Origin: Sphingobium sp. C100
GTDB taxonomy: Bacteria > Pseudomonadota > Alphaproteobacteria > Sphingomonadales > Sphingomonadaceae
NCBI RefSeq assembly: GCF_000508185.1
Contig: NZ_AYOY01000141.1
Span: forward strand, 1-53,507
DNA: 53,507 nucleotides
Direction: 5' to 3'
Shown here: piece after piece, positions 24,834 through 33,172 of the stretch
Layout of the letters: every line of letters begins with the position of its first letter
How positions within the stretch are numbered: position 1 is the stretch's first letter
Notes under the pieces: model-generated
The model's input: the letters and a program-made list of their open reading frames with translations, nothing else
Told to the model about the DNA's origin: nothing
Database searches by the model: none
Made by a program: the position numbers and the translations under genes

Positions 24834-26638
24834 TGCAGGCTCTCCATCGGTAGGCGGGGGGCGGGGGGCTCTGCGGGCGCTATCCCCAATTTGGTCGGCG
24901 TGGGCGCGACCATGGCCGGCGAATCCAGCCGGGTGATCCGGGGTGAAATCAGGAATAGTCGCTCGACATGCTGGCGCCGTTTGGACCGGGTCTTGAACAA
25001 TTCGCCCAGCACCGGGATCTGGCCCAGCACCGGAATGGCGCTTTCGGCGTCCATATCGGAATTGACGGTCAGGCCGCCCAGCAACAGGCTTTCCCCCTCG
25101 GCGATCAGCGCCTGGGTGTTCACGCTGGCGCGCTCCACCACCGGGATACGATCGACCGTGCCGTCCAGCAGCGCGCCGTCCTCGACATTGACGACCATGC
25201 GGATGCGCGGCTGGCCATTATCGACCAGCACATGCGGATTGACGCGCAGCACCGTGCCTGCCGTCACGTTGAACAGGTCGACCTGCCGGTCGCCCGCCAC
25301 GCGAACATAGAAGGTGCGGGTGCGATCGAACACCGCCTCGACATTGGAAAGCGTAACGAGCTGCGGCCGCGACACCACCTTGGCCGCGCCCTTTTCCTCC
25401 AGCGCGCTGATGCGGGCGATGAACTCGTTGTTGGCGCCGATGATGCCCGACAGCGACAGGCCGCGATTGGCCGCGCCGCTGTTCAGCGTGTCGGTCAGCG
25501 GATTGCCTGTGCGCCGCACGATGTCGCCGCCGAACAGCGCGCCCCAGTCGCCGCTGCGAAACCGCCAGTTGATTCCCAGCTCGCGCAACCGATCGACATT
25601 GACGTCGATGATGGTCGCCTCCAGCTCGACAATCTGCGGCGCGACGTCGAGTGAGCGCACAAGTCCTTCATAAGCAGGCATATTTTCCGGCCTGTCGCGT
25701 ACGATGACGGCGTTGAGCGATGGGTCGACGGTGATGCGCGGTCCGACCTGGGGCAATGGCTGCGGCTGTGGCTGCGCCGTGCGCTGTCCCGCGGAGGGCA
25801 GGCCCAGATAATCTTCCTCGTCATAGGGCGTCGAACGCGAAGCGTCCGGCGCGACGCTGTCCAGACCCTTGCCCATCAATCTCGGCACCGACTGGCGCAC
25901 CTGCTGGTCGCCATAGGCCGCGCCGACCGTGCCGATGGGCAGGCCGTCGCCCATGATGCGCGCCACGATGGTGGCGACGCCGGGCATCCGCACTTCCCGA
26001 TCGCCGGTGCGCAATGTTGTGTCATCAGCGCGAGCATAGCGAAGATAGAAGACCCGCAGCTCATAAGGCTCGATCCCGCCCGGCGTCAGCGGCTGCGCCT
26101 GGCCGGGCGTGATGGCTGCGACCGGCGGCCGTTCGCGAACAGCGGTGCGCGGCAGCGCGCTGGCGATCTGCTGCACCTGATCCAGGAAACGCGGCACCCC
26201 GGTCGCCAGCACCGATTCAGCCGATGCGATGCGAACCCGGTTATTGCCGTCGCTCAGTCGGCCGCGCCCCACCGCGCCCGACAGGTCGGCCGCGCGGCCC
26301 GGTGCGACGCTCATGGTGCGGCTCTGCACGTCGTTGGCGCTGTAGATGGTGACAACCGACCCATCATAATAAGCGATCAGGTTGAACGCGCCCGCGACCT
26401 GCCGCCATATATCGGCGGGCAATCCCGAAAAGCGCCCGTTGATCTTGCCTGTGACCGTCCCATTCACCGCGACGCGCAGGCTCGACGCCGCGAAGAATTG
26501 GTTGAGGAAATCCGCCGCCGGCTGGTCCCGCGCGGTGATGCTGATCTTGCGCTCGCCAAAGGGCGGCTCGGCCGCTTCCAGCGCTGGGGCGATGCCGACG
26601 AGCGCGATGGCGCAGGACAGGCGCAGCAAGGGCCTCAT
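24830..26638 (-). CDS. sctC: T3SS outer-membrane secretin SctC
   Basis: A 602-aa secretin with signal peptide MRPLLRLSCAIALVGIAPALEA. N0/N1 domains come first (LRVAVNGTVTGKINGRFSGL, DIWRQVAGAFNLIAYYDGSV). The N3 domain follows (LRVFYLRYARADDTTLRTGD; RITVDPSLNAVIVRDRPENM). The secretin core has VELEATIIDVNVDRLRELGI, VSRPQLVTLSNVEAVF and the C-terminal VTAGTVLRVNPHV, SLLLGGLTVNSD and PVLGELFKTR. Pro- and Gln-rich linker text near QPQPQPLPQVGP separates domains. No pilotin (SctG) was recognised nearby. Confidence 0.96.
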   Translation of the reverse strand: MRPLLRLSCAIALVGIAPALEAAEPPFGERKISITARDQPAADFLNQFFAASSLRVAVNGTVTGKINGRFSGLPADIWRQVAGAFNLIAYYDGSVVTIYSANDVQSRTMSVAPGRAADLSGAVGRGRLSDGNNRVRIASAESVLATGVPRFLDQVQQIASALPRTAVRERPPVAAITPGQAQPLTPGGIEPYELRVFYLRYARADDTTLRTGDREVRMPGVATIVARIMGDGLPIGTVGAAYGDQQVRQSVPRLMGKGLDSVAPDASRSTPYDEEDYLGLPSAGQRTAQPQPQPLPQVGPRITVDPSLNAVIVRDRPENMPAYEGLVRSLDVAPQIVELEATIIDVNVDRLRELGINWRFRSGDWGALFGGDIVRRTGNPLTDTLNSGAANRGLSLSGIIGANNEFIARISALEEKGAAKVVSRPQLVTLSNVEAVFDRTRTFYVRVAGDRQVDLFNVTAGTVLRVNPHVLVDNGQPRIRMVVNVEDGALLDGTVDRIPVVERASVNTQALIAEGESLLLGGLTVNSDMDAESAIPVLGQIPVLGELFKTRSKRRQHVERLFLISPRITRLDSPAMVAPTPTKLGIAPAEPPAPRLPMESLQ

Positions 26639-28602
26639 GCCGCGGCCTCCATTGGCGCCTGTTCCTGGATCGCGTCGGGTGTGCGATCGAGCGTCCCGAC
26701 CACGTCCAGCGGCAATGCGGGCGTTAGTTCATTATAGCAGAGGATCGGCAGGCCAAACAGGTCGCCTGTGGTCAACTGCCGCAACGGCCGGCGCAGATCA
26801 TAGGCCGTGACAATCGCCCGCGCGCCGCATTTGGCGGCTTCGCTGCGGATCATCCCGATCAGGGTGCGTGCCTGGTCCGGTGGCATGGCAAGGTGCGCCA
26901 CCCCTTCGACGGTCTGGAGATTGTCGCGGAAAAAGCGTTCCAGCCGCCCACCCACGACCAGCACCGGGAACCGCCCGTCGGCCATGTGCGGAGCGGCGAT
27001 ATAGCGGCGCAGCGCCACGCGGGTCCGGTCGGCGATCGGCACGGCATTGCGTTCCGACTGGCCGATGTCGGCAATGGCTTCCAACACGTCGCGCAAATTC
27101 CGCAAACAAACCTCCTCTTCGGCAAGCAGGCGCAGCACTTCGGCTATGCGCGGGGACGACACGGCGCGGACGACCTCCTTGACCAGGTCGGGATAGTCCG
27201 TGCCCATTCGGTTGAGCATCGCCACAGTTTCCTGAAGGCCCAGGAAGCGCGCGGCATTACGGCGCAGCAGCGCCTCGACCGCCGTGGCCATGGCGTCTTC
27301 CAGTGGCCCTTCGGCCTGGCCCGATCCGACCGGCGCCTCATAGGCCAGCAGCGTCCAGCGTGGCGCCTCGCCATCGGGCAGCAGCCGGCTGGTCATCTCG
27401 CCCGCCGGCATCGGCAGGCCCAGGCGCGCCTGCACCATCTCGATCACATGGACGAACCGCGCGCGCAGCCGTTCGGCCTGCGCCGCGTCCAGTCCCGGCG
27501 CGGCGATCTCCAGCACCAGCGGACGCACCGGGCGCGGCGCGGCGGGTTGCGCTTCCAGCGTTTCCGGCAGCGGCTTTTCCCGTTTGTCGAACCGGGCGGT
27601 CTGACCCATGAGCCAGGCGTGCGATACCGGATGCTGCCAGGCGGCGGCGCTGCCCAGCGCCAGCGCGATGCCGATGAACACGGCGCTGGGGAAGCCGGGA
27701 ATCAACGCCATCAACAGGCACAAAATCGCGGCGGGGATCAGCACCTTGGGCTTGCTGCCGATCTGGTGGAGGATGGCGGGGCCAAGGCTGCCGTCGCGGC
27801 TCTCATCGGTGGTGCGCGTCACCAGCAGGCCCGCCGCCATGGCGCTGAACAGGGCAGGAATCTGGGCGACCAGGCCGTCGCCGATGGTCAGGATCGAAAA
27901 GACCTGCATCGCCTCTCCGGCTTCCATCCCATGGGAAAAGACCCCGACCGCCAGGCCGCCAATCAGGTTAATGAGCACGATGACGATGGAGGCGATGGCG
28001 TCGCCCTTCACGAACTTCATCGCGCCGTCCAGGCTGCCGTGCAGCTTGCTTTCCAGCTCCAGTGTGCGCCGCCGCTCGCGTGCCTCGTCCTTCGTCGTCA
28101 GACCCGAACGCAGGTCGCTGTCGATCGACAATTGCTTGCCGGGCATCGCGTCCAGGCTGAACCGCGCGGCCACTTCGGCGACGCGCTCGGCGCCCTTGGA
28201 AATGACGATGAACTGTACGACCGTGATGATCAGGAAGACGACCAGGCCGACGATCAGGTTGCCGCCCGCCACCATCTGCCCGAATTGTTCGATGATGTGC
28301 CCGCCCTGCGCCGACGTCAGGATCATCCGCGTGGTCGCGATCGACAGCGACAGGCGAAACAATGTCGTCAACAGCAATACTGTGGGGAAGGTCGAGAAAT
28401 CGAGCGGCTTGGCGATGTGCAGCGTCGATAGCAGCAGCAGCAGGCCGATGGCGATATTGGTCGCGACCAGCATGTCGATGACGATCGTGGGGAGCGGCAG
28501 GATCAGCAACCCGACGATCGCGACCACGGCGAAGATCAGCATCAGGTCGGCGGGGCGGACCGCGCCGCGCGGCACGCGGGAAAGCAGGGAGGCCGCCATC
28601 AT
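26635..28602 (-). CDS. sctV: T3SS export gate protein SctV
   Basis: A 655-aa member of the FHIPEP family. Seven or eight TM helices fill residues 15-320. They include the signature loop RERRRTLELESKLHGSLDGA and MKFVKGDAIASIVIVLINLI; SLDAMPGKQLSIDSDLRSG is also canonical. The cytoplasmic domain (350-640) forms the nonameric ring; FPVLVVGGRLERFFRD and PILCYNELTPALPLDVVGTL close it. Two ATGs lie in tandem after the upstream TAG; the first is annotated. It is the largest gene of the minus operon. Confidence 0.97.
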   Translation of the reverse strand: MMAASLLSRVPRGAVRPADLMLIFAVVAIVGLLILPLPTIVIDMLVATNIAIGLLLLLSTLHIAKPLDFSTFPTVLLLTTLFRLSLSIATTRMILTSAQGGHIIEQFGQMVAGGNLIVGLVVFLIITVVQFIVISKGAERVAEVAARFSLDAMPGKQLSIDSDLRSGLTTKDEARERRRTLELESKLHGSLDGAMKFVKGDAIASIVIVLINLIGGLAVGVFSHGMEAGEAMQVFSILTIGDGLVAQIPALFSAMAAGLLVTRTTDESRDGSLGPAILHQIGSKPKVLIPAAILCLLMALIPGFPSAVFIGIALALGSAAAWQHPVSHAWLMGQTARFDKREKPLPETLEAQPAAPRPVRPLVLEIAAPGLDAAQAERLRARFVHVIEMVQARLGLPMPAGEMTSRLLPDGEAPRWTLLAYEAPVGSGQAEGPLEDAMATAVEALLRRNAARFLGLQETVAMLNRMGTDYPDLVKEVVRAVSSPRIAEVLRLLAEEEVCLRNLRDVLEAIADIGQSERNAVPIADRTRVALRRYIAAPHMADGRFPVLVVGGRLERFFRDNLQTVEGVAHLAMPPDQARTLIGMIRSEAAKCGARAIVTAYDLRRPLRQLTTGDLFGLPILCYNELTPALPLDVVGTLDRTPDAIQEQAPMEAAA

Positions 28603-29391
28603 CTACAGCCCGGTCCCGCGGCGCAGCGCGGCATAGCGCGCCATCACCTTGATGACATAATCCTGCGTCTCGGCATAGGGCGGCACCCGGTTGCCATAGC
28701 GGGCGACCGCCCCCTCGCCGGCATTATAGGCCGCCAGGATCAGGTCGAAATCCTTCCCATATCGTTTTTGCAGGGTCTTCAGCAGCTTCGCGCCGGTTTC
28801 GATATTGGTCGCCGGGTCATAGAGCGCCTCGCGCGCTACGCCGAAACGGGCGCCGGTGTCCGGCATGATCTGCATCAGCCCCCGGGCGCCGGCATGTGAT
28901 AGCGCCACCGGCCGATAGGTCGATTCGGTGCCGATGATCGCGTGCAGGAACAACGGGTCGATGCGATAGGCCTGCGCACTCGCCTGGATATGCTGTTCGA
29001 ACGCAGTGTTGACCGGGCCAATGCGGATCGGCCGCTCCAGCATCGCGCTGACGCGCCGTGTTCCGGCGGGCGGCTGCGCCAACGCGGTCTTGCGCCGCTT
29101 GGCTTCCTGCTTTTTCGGTTCGTCTTCCTTGACGCCGACGATGCGCGCCACATCGGGCGTGGTGCGAATTTGCGTGCGTGGCGCTGCGACGATGCGTGCA
29201 GCGCAGCCCTGGAGCGCCATATAGCCCACCATGCTGCCGCCGTCCGCGACGCGCAGGTTGGCGTTGAGCGGGCACGACCCGAAATCAATGTCTCGCCAGC
29301 TGACATTGTCCTCGGCTGCTGCCGGGGCGGCAATCATCATGCACATCGATAGTGTCGCAATATGACTATTGCGCTTGCTGCGATTGTTCAT
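28603..29391 (-). CDS. T3SS-associated lytic transglycosylase (GH23)
   Basis: A 262-aa exported enzyme; signal peptide SHIATLSMCMMIAAPAAAED. After a variable 120-residue region comes an SLT domain: LFLHAIIGTESTYRPVALSH with the catalytic Glu in GTES, GARGLMQIMPDTGARFGV, NIETGAKLLKTLQKRYGKDF and LILAAYNAGEGAVARYGNRV. Such IagB/IpgF/HpaH-type enzymes open peptidoglycan for injectisome assembly. It is the first gene of the long minus operon and touches sctV with no spacer. Normal family length and catalytic site. Confidence 0.93.
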   Translation of the reverse strand: MNNRSKRNSHIATLSMCMMIAAPAAAEDNVSWRDIDFGSCPLNANLRVADGGSMVGYMALQGCAARIVAAPRTQIRTTPDVARIVGVKEDEPKKQEAKRRKTALAQPPAGTRRVSAMLERPIRIGPVNTAFEQHIQASAQAYRIDPLFLHAIIGTESTYRPVALSHAGARGLMQIMPDTGARFGVAREALYDPATNIETGAKLLKTLQKRYGKDFDLILAAYNAGEGAVARYGNRVPPYAETQDYVIKVMARYAALRRGTGL

Positions 29392-29852
29392 CTTGACGAT
29401 CTCCTATCTGGTGACGTCCACACACCAAATTATCGATTCGTCCAAATCAGTATAAAATCAGAAATTTCTACAGTTTACTTGCGGCCATGTTCAGTATCAG
29501 CCGCGCTGAGAACAAGAGCCTTGTTGCCGCGGAAATCCGGTGAAGCCACTGTAACGAGATCAATGGTGGCCATGGGACGGTGAGGTGAGGCCTAAGATCA
29601 TTTGCTGAGGAACCGTGACAGATCAGTCACATAATCGTTACGACTAGGTGAACTTCCATGTCGATGGCGAAATATCCCCGTGGATGAACGACTCGTCCCA
29701 ATTCCGACATGCGGGCTTGACGAAGGGCTGCCTCTGCTAAACTTTTACTTAAGTCCACACACACCCTTGGTTGTTTTGCTTGAGGCGGCGCTGAAACGAT
29801 TATGGCGCTCCTCTCCCACCAGAGCTTGCATTGATCATGTGTGGAGCCCTTC
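29392..29852. promoter_or_regulatory. Divergent control region of the two T3SS operons
   Basis: About 460 bp, visibly more AT-rich than its surroundings, with no credible gene. Seen in it: a GTGAC-AGATCA-GTCAC palindrome at 29615-29630; immediately after it TAATCGTTACGACTAG at 29632-29647, which matches the first half of island boxes D and E at 13 of 16 positions; and three copies of TCCACACA, at 29417-29424 and 29754-29761 on the plus strand and 29838-29845 inverted. The last sits over the sctU Shine-Dalgarno. Both core operons must start here, so these are the prime candidates for regulator sites; none is proven. Confidence 0.6.
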
Positions 29853-30980
29853 ATGGCCGAGAAAAATGATGGCGGCGACAAGACCGAGAAGCCGACTCCC
29901 AAGCGTCTGCGCGACGCACGGCGTAAGGGCGATGTCGCCAAATCAAAGGATGTCGGTCCTGCCATCGGCATGATCCTCTGGTTCCTGCTGCTGCTGTTCG
30001 CGGCGGGCCATGCAGGGGCGCAGATCACCGCGTTGATGCGCGACGCCGTCGGCACGGCGACCACCATGCCATTCGATGCCGCCGCCCCCATGCTCGGCTG
30101 GGCATCGCTGCTGGTCCTGGTTTCCGTCAGCCTGCTGATCCTCGGGCCGGCCGCCCTGATCGGTATCATTGCCGAATTTCTTCAGGTTGGCGCGCTGGTC
30201 ACCACCGAAAAGCTCAAGCCTTCACTGGACAAGCTGAACCCGGTCGAAGGTCTCAAACGCATGTTCAGCATGGATAATCTTGTTGAACTCATCAAGACCG
30301 TCGCGAAGGCAGGGTTGATCCTGACGATCGCCGGGATCATCCTCTGGCGCTCGGCCGACGCCTTTATCAGCTTGGTGCAGACCGCCGGCTGGTCCCCGGT
30401 CGCGCATCATGGGGACAAGGTCGCGACCGCGATGCTGGCGCTGATACGCTCGCTCTCGGTGCAGCTCTTCGCCTGGACCTGCGCCGTGTTCCTGTTCGTG
30501 GCGGCGGCCGACCGCGCCTGGGCGCATCACAGCTTCATCAAGAAATTGCGGATGAGCCGCCGCGACATCCGGCAGGAGCATAAAGATAATGAAGGCGATC
30601 CGATGCTGCGCGCACAGCGGCGCCAACTGCACGAGGAATGGGCCAACCAGAATGCCGTCGCGGCGGCGGGCAAGGCCAATGTTCTGCTCACCAATCCCAC
30701 ACATCTGGCGATCGCGCTCGATTATGATGCGGACGATTGCCCGGTGCCGATGATCGCTGCAAAGGGGGAAGGGCCGCTGGCCGCGGCCATGCGGGCGGAG
30801 GCGGAACGCGAAGGCGTGCCGATCGTCCGCAATATCGGCCTCGCGCGGGGCATTTGGGGGGAGTGCGAGGTCGGCGGGCCGATCCCACAGAATAGTTTCG
30901 ATGCCATCGCGGAAATCATCCTGTGGGCGCGGCGCGCACGGGACGGGCTTGAATCGCCCGTGCGGGAGGATGCGATATGA
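29853..30980 (+). CDS. sctU: T3SS switch/export protein SctU
   Basis: A 375-aa membrane protein; ATG at 29853 (MAEKNDGGDKTEKPTPKRLR) with GGAG just upstream is preferred over an ATG 12 bp earlier. Four TM helices occupy about residues 37-220. KPTPKRLRDARRKGDVAKSKD is the FlhB/YscU N-terminal signature (given in two parts of the motif: TPKRL and KGDVAKSKD). The autocleavage motif NPTH is at 281-284, followed by AIALDYD. After self-cleavage it controls the switch from needle to later substrates. It opens the plus operon. Confidence 0.96.
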   Translation: MAEKNDGGDKTEKPTPKRLRDARRKGDVAKSKDVGPAIGMILWFLLLLFAAGHAGAQITALMRDAVGTATTMPFDAAAPMLGWASLLVLVSVSLLILGPAALIGIIAEFLQVGALVTTEKLKPSLDKLNPVEGLKRMFSMDNLVELIKTVAKAGLILTIAGIILWRSADAFISLVQTAGWSPVAHHGDKVATAMLALIRSLSVQLFAWTCAVFLFVAAADRAWAHHSFIKKLRMSRRDIRQEHKDNEGDPMLRAQRRQLHEEWANQNAVAAAGKANVLLTNPTHLAIALDYDADDCPVPMIAAKGEGPLAAAMRAEAEREGVPIVRNIGLARGIWGECEVGGPIPQNSFDAIAEIILWARRARDGLESPVREDAI

Positions 30981-31300
30981 ACGCGGGCACGTTTTTCCTG
31001 AGCCTGTTGGCGGTCATCCTGGCGCTGGCTGTCGTGCTCGGCCTTGCCTGGATCGCGCTGCGGCTGCTGCGGCGCTGGAACGATCATTTCCAGGGCAGGG
31101 GCGAAGGCAATGAACAGCCGATCCGCTTCCTGCGCGCGATGGCCGTCGGTCAGCGCGAGCGCATCGCCCTTGTCGAAGTGCGCGGGGAGGTGATGCTGAT
31201 CGGCATTACCGGTGGCGGTATCAGTCTTCTCGCCCATTGGCCAGACGGCCGCGCGGTGCCTGTCTCAGCGCCCCTCAATCGGGAGCCGTTCCAGCCATGA
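30977..31300 (+). CDS. FliO-like small membrane protein in the T3SS operon
   Basis: A 107-aa protein with one N-terminal TM helix (TFFLSLLAVILALAVVLGLAW) followed by a basic linker and a short beta domain: QRERIALVEVRGEVMLIGIT then GGISLLAHW. That E-x-I-x-L-V-E-V-R-G-x-x-M-L-I-G-x-T block is the hallmark of FliO, the flagellar factor that helps assemble the FliP-FliR export channel. Non-flagellar systems normally lack FliO. Here it overlaps sctU by 4 bp and sctQ by 4 bp in an operon that also encodes SctR, S and T. The similarity is read by eye and should be tested by profile search. Confidence 0.7.
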   Translation: MNAGTFFLSLLAVILALAVVLGLAWIALRLLRRWNDHFQGRGEGNEQPIRFLRAMAVGQRERIALVEVRGEVMLIGITGGGISLLAHWPDGRAVPVSAPLNREPFQP

Positions 31301-31941
31301 TGCCGGACAAGCCGCGCTTTCGCCATATCAGCGCTGCGGAAGCACATCTGCGCCAGAGCCTGCTGGGCGCGCTCTGCGGCGTGCGGGTCGGCGAACATCT
31401 TCTGCGCGCGACCGTCGTGGATATGGCGGCGCCGGACGATGCACCCTGGTTTCTTTGCGCGGAAGATATCGGCTTTCGTATCCTTCACCTGAACCACCGG
31501 CCGATCCGCATGGACGCCGCCGAAGGCCCGGCCATGGCCATGTTGCTCGACGGTGCCGACACGTTGCTCAGCGCGGTCGAGGCCGCACTTGGCCTTACGC
31601 TCGAACCCGCTGACATCGGTCCGCGCCCGCAGGCCGCAACGATCGTCGCCCGGATCGAGACCATGGCCGGCGATGCGCGCATCGACCTTGCCCTGTCTGC
31701 GGACGCCGCACTCCTGCCGACATCGGCGCCCTTTGCGCCAGCGCTGCTTGGCGACGTCCCGGTGCCGCTACGCCTGTCGATCGCGGGACCGCGCCTGTCG
31801 CCAACCGATGCGGCGACCCTCGCGCCGGGCGACATGTTGTTGCTCGGCAGCGGCGCCTTTGCAGCGACCCTGCAATCCGCTGCCGGCGGAGGGATTGACG
31901 GCCGGATAGATCCCGCCGCGCGGCTGTTCCAACCGCGCTGA
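31297..31941 (+). CDS. sctQ: T3SS sorting-platform protein SctQ, N-terminal ORF (HrcQa-like)
   Basis: A 214-aa protein starting MMPDKPRFRHISAAEAHLRQ at the ATG overlapping the FliO-like gene's stop. It has no SpoA-terminal RxxxGxL ending of its own but includes DVPVPLRLSIAGPRLSPTDA and LAPGDMLLLGS, which fit the first SpoA-like domain of a SctQ. The second SpoA domain is encoded separately 31 bp downstream. This split arrangement is known from Hrp systems as HrcQa/HrcQb. The product would build the cytoplasmic pods with SctK and SctL. Confidence 0.75.
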   Translation: MMPDKPRFRHISAAEAHLRQSLLGALCGVRVGEHLLRATVVDMAAPDDAPWFLCAEDIGFRILHLNHRPIRMDAAEGPAMAMLLDGADTLLSAVEAALGLTLEPADIGPRPQAATIVARIETMAGDARIDLALSADAALLPTSAPFAPALLGDVPVPLRLSIAGPRLSPTDAATLAPGDMLLLGSGAFAATLQSAAGGGIDGRIDPAARLFQPR

Positions 31942-31971
31942 CCCCGGACATGAAAGAAGGAGGAGGAAGCC

Positions 31972-32253
31972 ATGGATGATGCCGCTGCCCACACCATTGC
32001 GCCAACGGCCGCCAATCCCGTTTTCCCGGCCGATGATTTTGCCGTTCAGCTGCGCTTCGAACTTGATCAAGCCGAGGTGCCGCTCGCGCGGCTCCAGGCG
32101 GTGCAGCAGGGCGGCGTGCTGCCGCTCCAGGACCGCGACGGCGCCTTGGCCGTTCGCATCCTCGCGGGCAGCCGCGCCATCGCCACCGGCCAGATCGTGT
32201 CGATCGGCGACAGCTACGGCGTCCTTATAGAGACGATCCTCAAGGAGGGCTGA
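31972..32253 (+). CDS. sctQ: T3SS sorting-platform protein SctQ, C-terminal SpoA ORF (HrcQb-like)
   Basis: A 93-aa FliN/SpoA-domain protein with AGGAGGAAG before the ATG. Key features are QLRFELDQAEVPLARLQAVQ, GGVLPLQDRDGALAVRILAG and GSRAIATGQIVSIGDSYGVL, the swapped SpoA fold (LRFELD...VELxVxG.xIGxGxLV pattern). It is the second half of the split SctQ. A separate gene with its own strong ribosome site suggests excess of the small form, as for the internally initiated SctQ-C of other systems. Confidence 0.86.
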   Translation: MDDAAAHTIAPTAANPVFPADDFAVQLRFELDQAEVPLARLQAVQQGGVLPLQDRDGALAVRILAGSRAIATGQIVSIGDSYGVLIETILKEG

Positions 32254-32259
32254 TACCCC

Positions 32260-32910
32260 ATGGACGTGTCCGCCTTCACCCCCGGCAGCGCGCTGGTCGT
32301 CGTTGTCCTCATCGCGCTTGCGCCTTTCTTCGCCGTCATGGTGACCAGCTTCACCAAGATTGTCGTGGTGCTGTCGCTGCTTCGCAATGCACTTGGTCTC
32401 CAGCAGGTGCCGCCCAATGTCGTGTTGAACGGCATGGCGCTGGTCCTGTCGGTCTATGTCATGTATCCAACGATGCAGCAGATGGCCGCCGCCTCTGGCG
32501 AACAGGCCGTTCCGTCCCAGACCAGCGAGATATTCTCCGCCGCCGATCGCGCCAAGGAACCGCTGCGCGCCTTCCTCATCAAGCATAGCGCGGCGGACGA
32601 GCGGGCCTTCTTCCTGCGCACCCAGCAGCGCGTCGCCCAGCAGAACGGGACGCAGGCCGCCAGCGCCACCGACTTCATCGTCGTCGTGCCCGCCTTCATC
32701 GTGCGCGAATTGACCGTCGCCTTCCAGATCGGCTTCCTCATCTTCCTGCCATTTCTGGTGATCGACCTCGTCATCTCCAACATATTGCTGGCGATGGGGA
32801 TGATGATGCTGTCCCCTGTCACCATCTCCCTGCCATTCAAGATATTGCTCTTCGTGCTTGTCGATGGCTGGGTGAAGCTGTCGCACGGGCTGGTGCTCAG
32901 CTATGTCTGA
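32260..32910 (+). CDS. sctR: T3SS export channel protein SctR
   Basis: A 216-aa FliP/YscR-family protein with four TM helices. Signature stretches: FFAVMVTSFTKIVVVLSLLR, NALGLQQVPPNVVLNGMALV, and near the end VVPAFIVRELTVAFQIGFLI, FLPFLVIDLVISNILLAMGM and MMLSPVTISLPFKILLFVLV. Five copies form the core of the export gate with SctS and SctT. Its end overlaps sctS by 8 bp. Length and motifs are normal for the non-flagellar family (no cleaved signal peptide, unlike FliP). Confidence 0.97.
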   Translation: MDVSAFTPGSALVVVVLIALAPFFAVMVTSFTKIVVVLSLLRNALGLQQVPPNVVLNGMALVLSVYVMYPTMQQMAAASGEQAVPSQTSEIFSAADRAKEPLRAFLIKHSAADERAFFLRTQQRVAQQNGTQAASATDFIVVVPAFIVRELTVAFQIGFLIFLPFLVIDLVISNILLAMGMMMLSPVTISLPFKILLFVLVDGWVKLSHGLVLSYV

Positions 32911-33172
32911 CAGCATCATCCGCATGACCATCGACGCGCTCTGGCTCGTCCTGCTGCTCTCCGCGCCACCGATCGTCGCGGCTTCCGCGGTGGGCCTGCT
33001 GGTCGCCTTGGTGCAGGCGGCGACGCAGCTTCAGGAACAGACGTTGCAATATACGCTCAAATTCTTCGCCATCGTCGCCACCATATTCCTGACCGCCTCG
33101 CTGCTGGCGGGTAGTCTCTATCGGTTCGGCGACACCATCTTCACCGAATTTCCCGCGATGGTGAGGCAGTGA
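32903..33172 (+). CDS. sctS: T3SS export channel protein SctS
   Basis: An 89-aa protein with two TM hairpin helices: LWLVLLLSAPPIVAASAVGL and KFFAIVATIFLTASLLAGSL, joined by LVQAATQLQEQTLQYTLKF, the FliQ/YscS signature. Four copies assemble on the SctR-SctT core. The stop codon overlaps the sctT ATG. Confidence 0.95.
   Translation: MSDSIIRMTIDALWLVLLLSAPPIVAASAVGLLVALVQAATQLQEQTLQYTLKFFAIVATIFLTASLLAGSLYRFGDTIFTEFPAMVRQ

Noticed and set aside
29615..29630. CRP/FNR binding site at GTGACAGATCAGTCAC
   Set aside because: The GTGA and TCAC arms are 8 bp apart rather than the 6 bp of CRP, and there is no TTGAT-N4-ATCAA; kept only as an unassigned palindrome.
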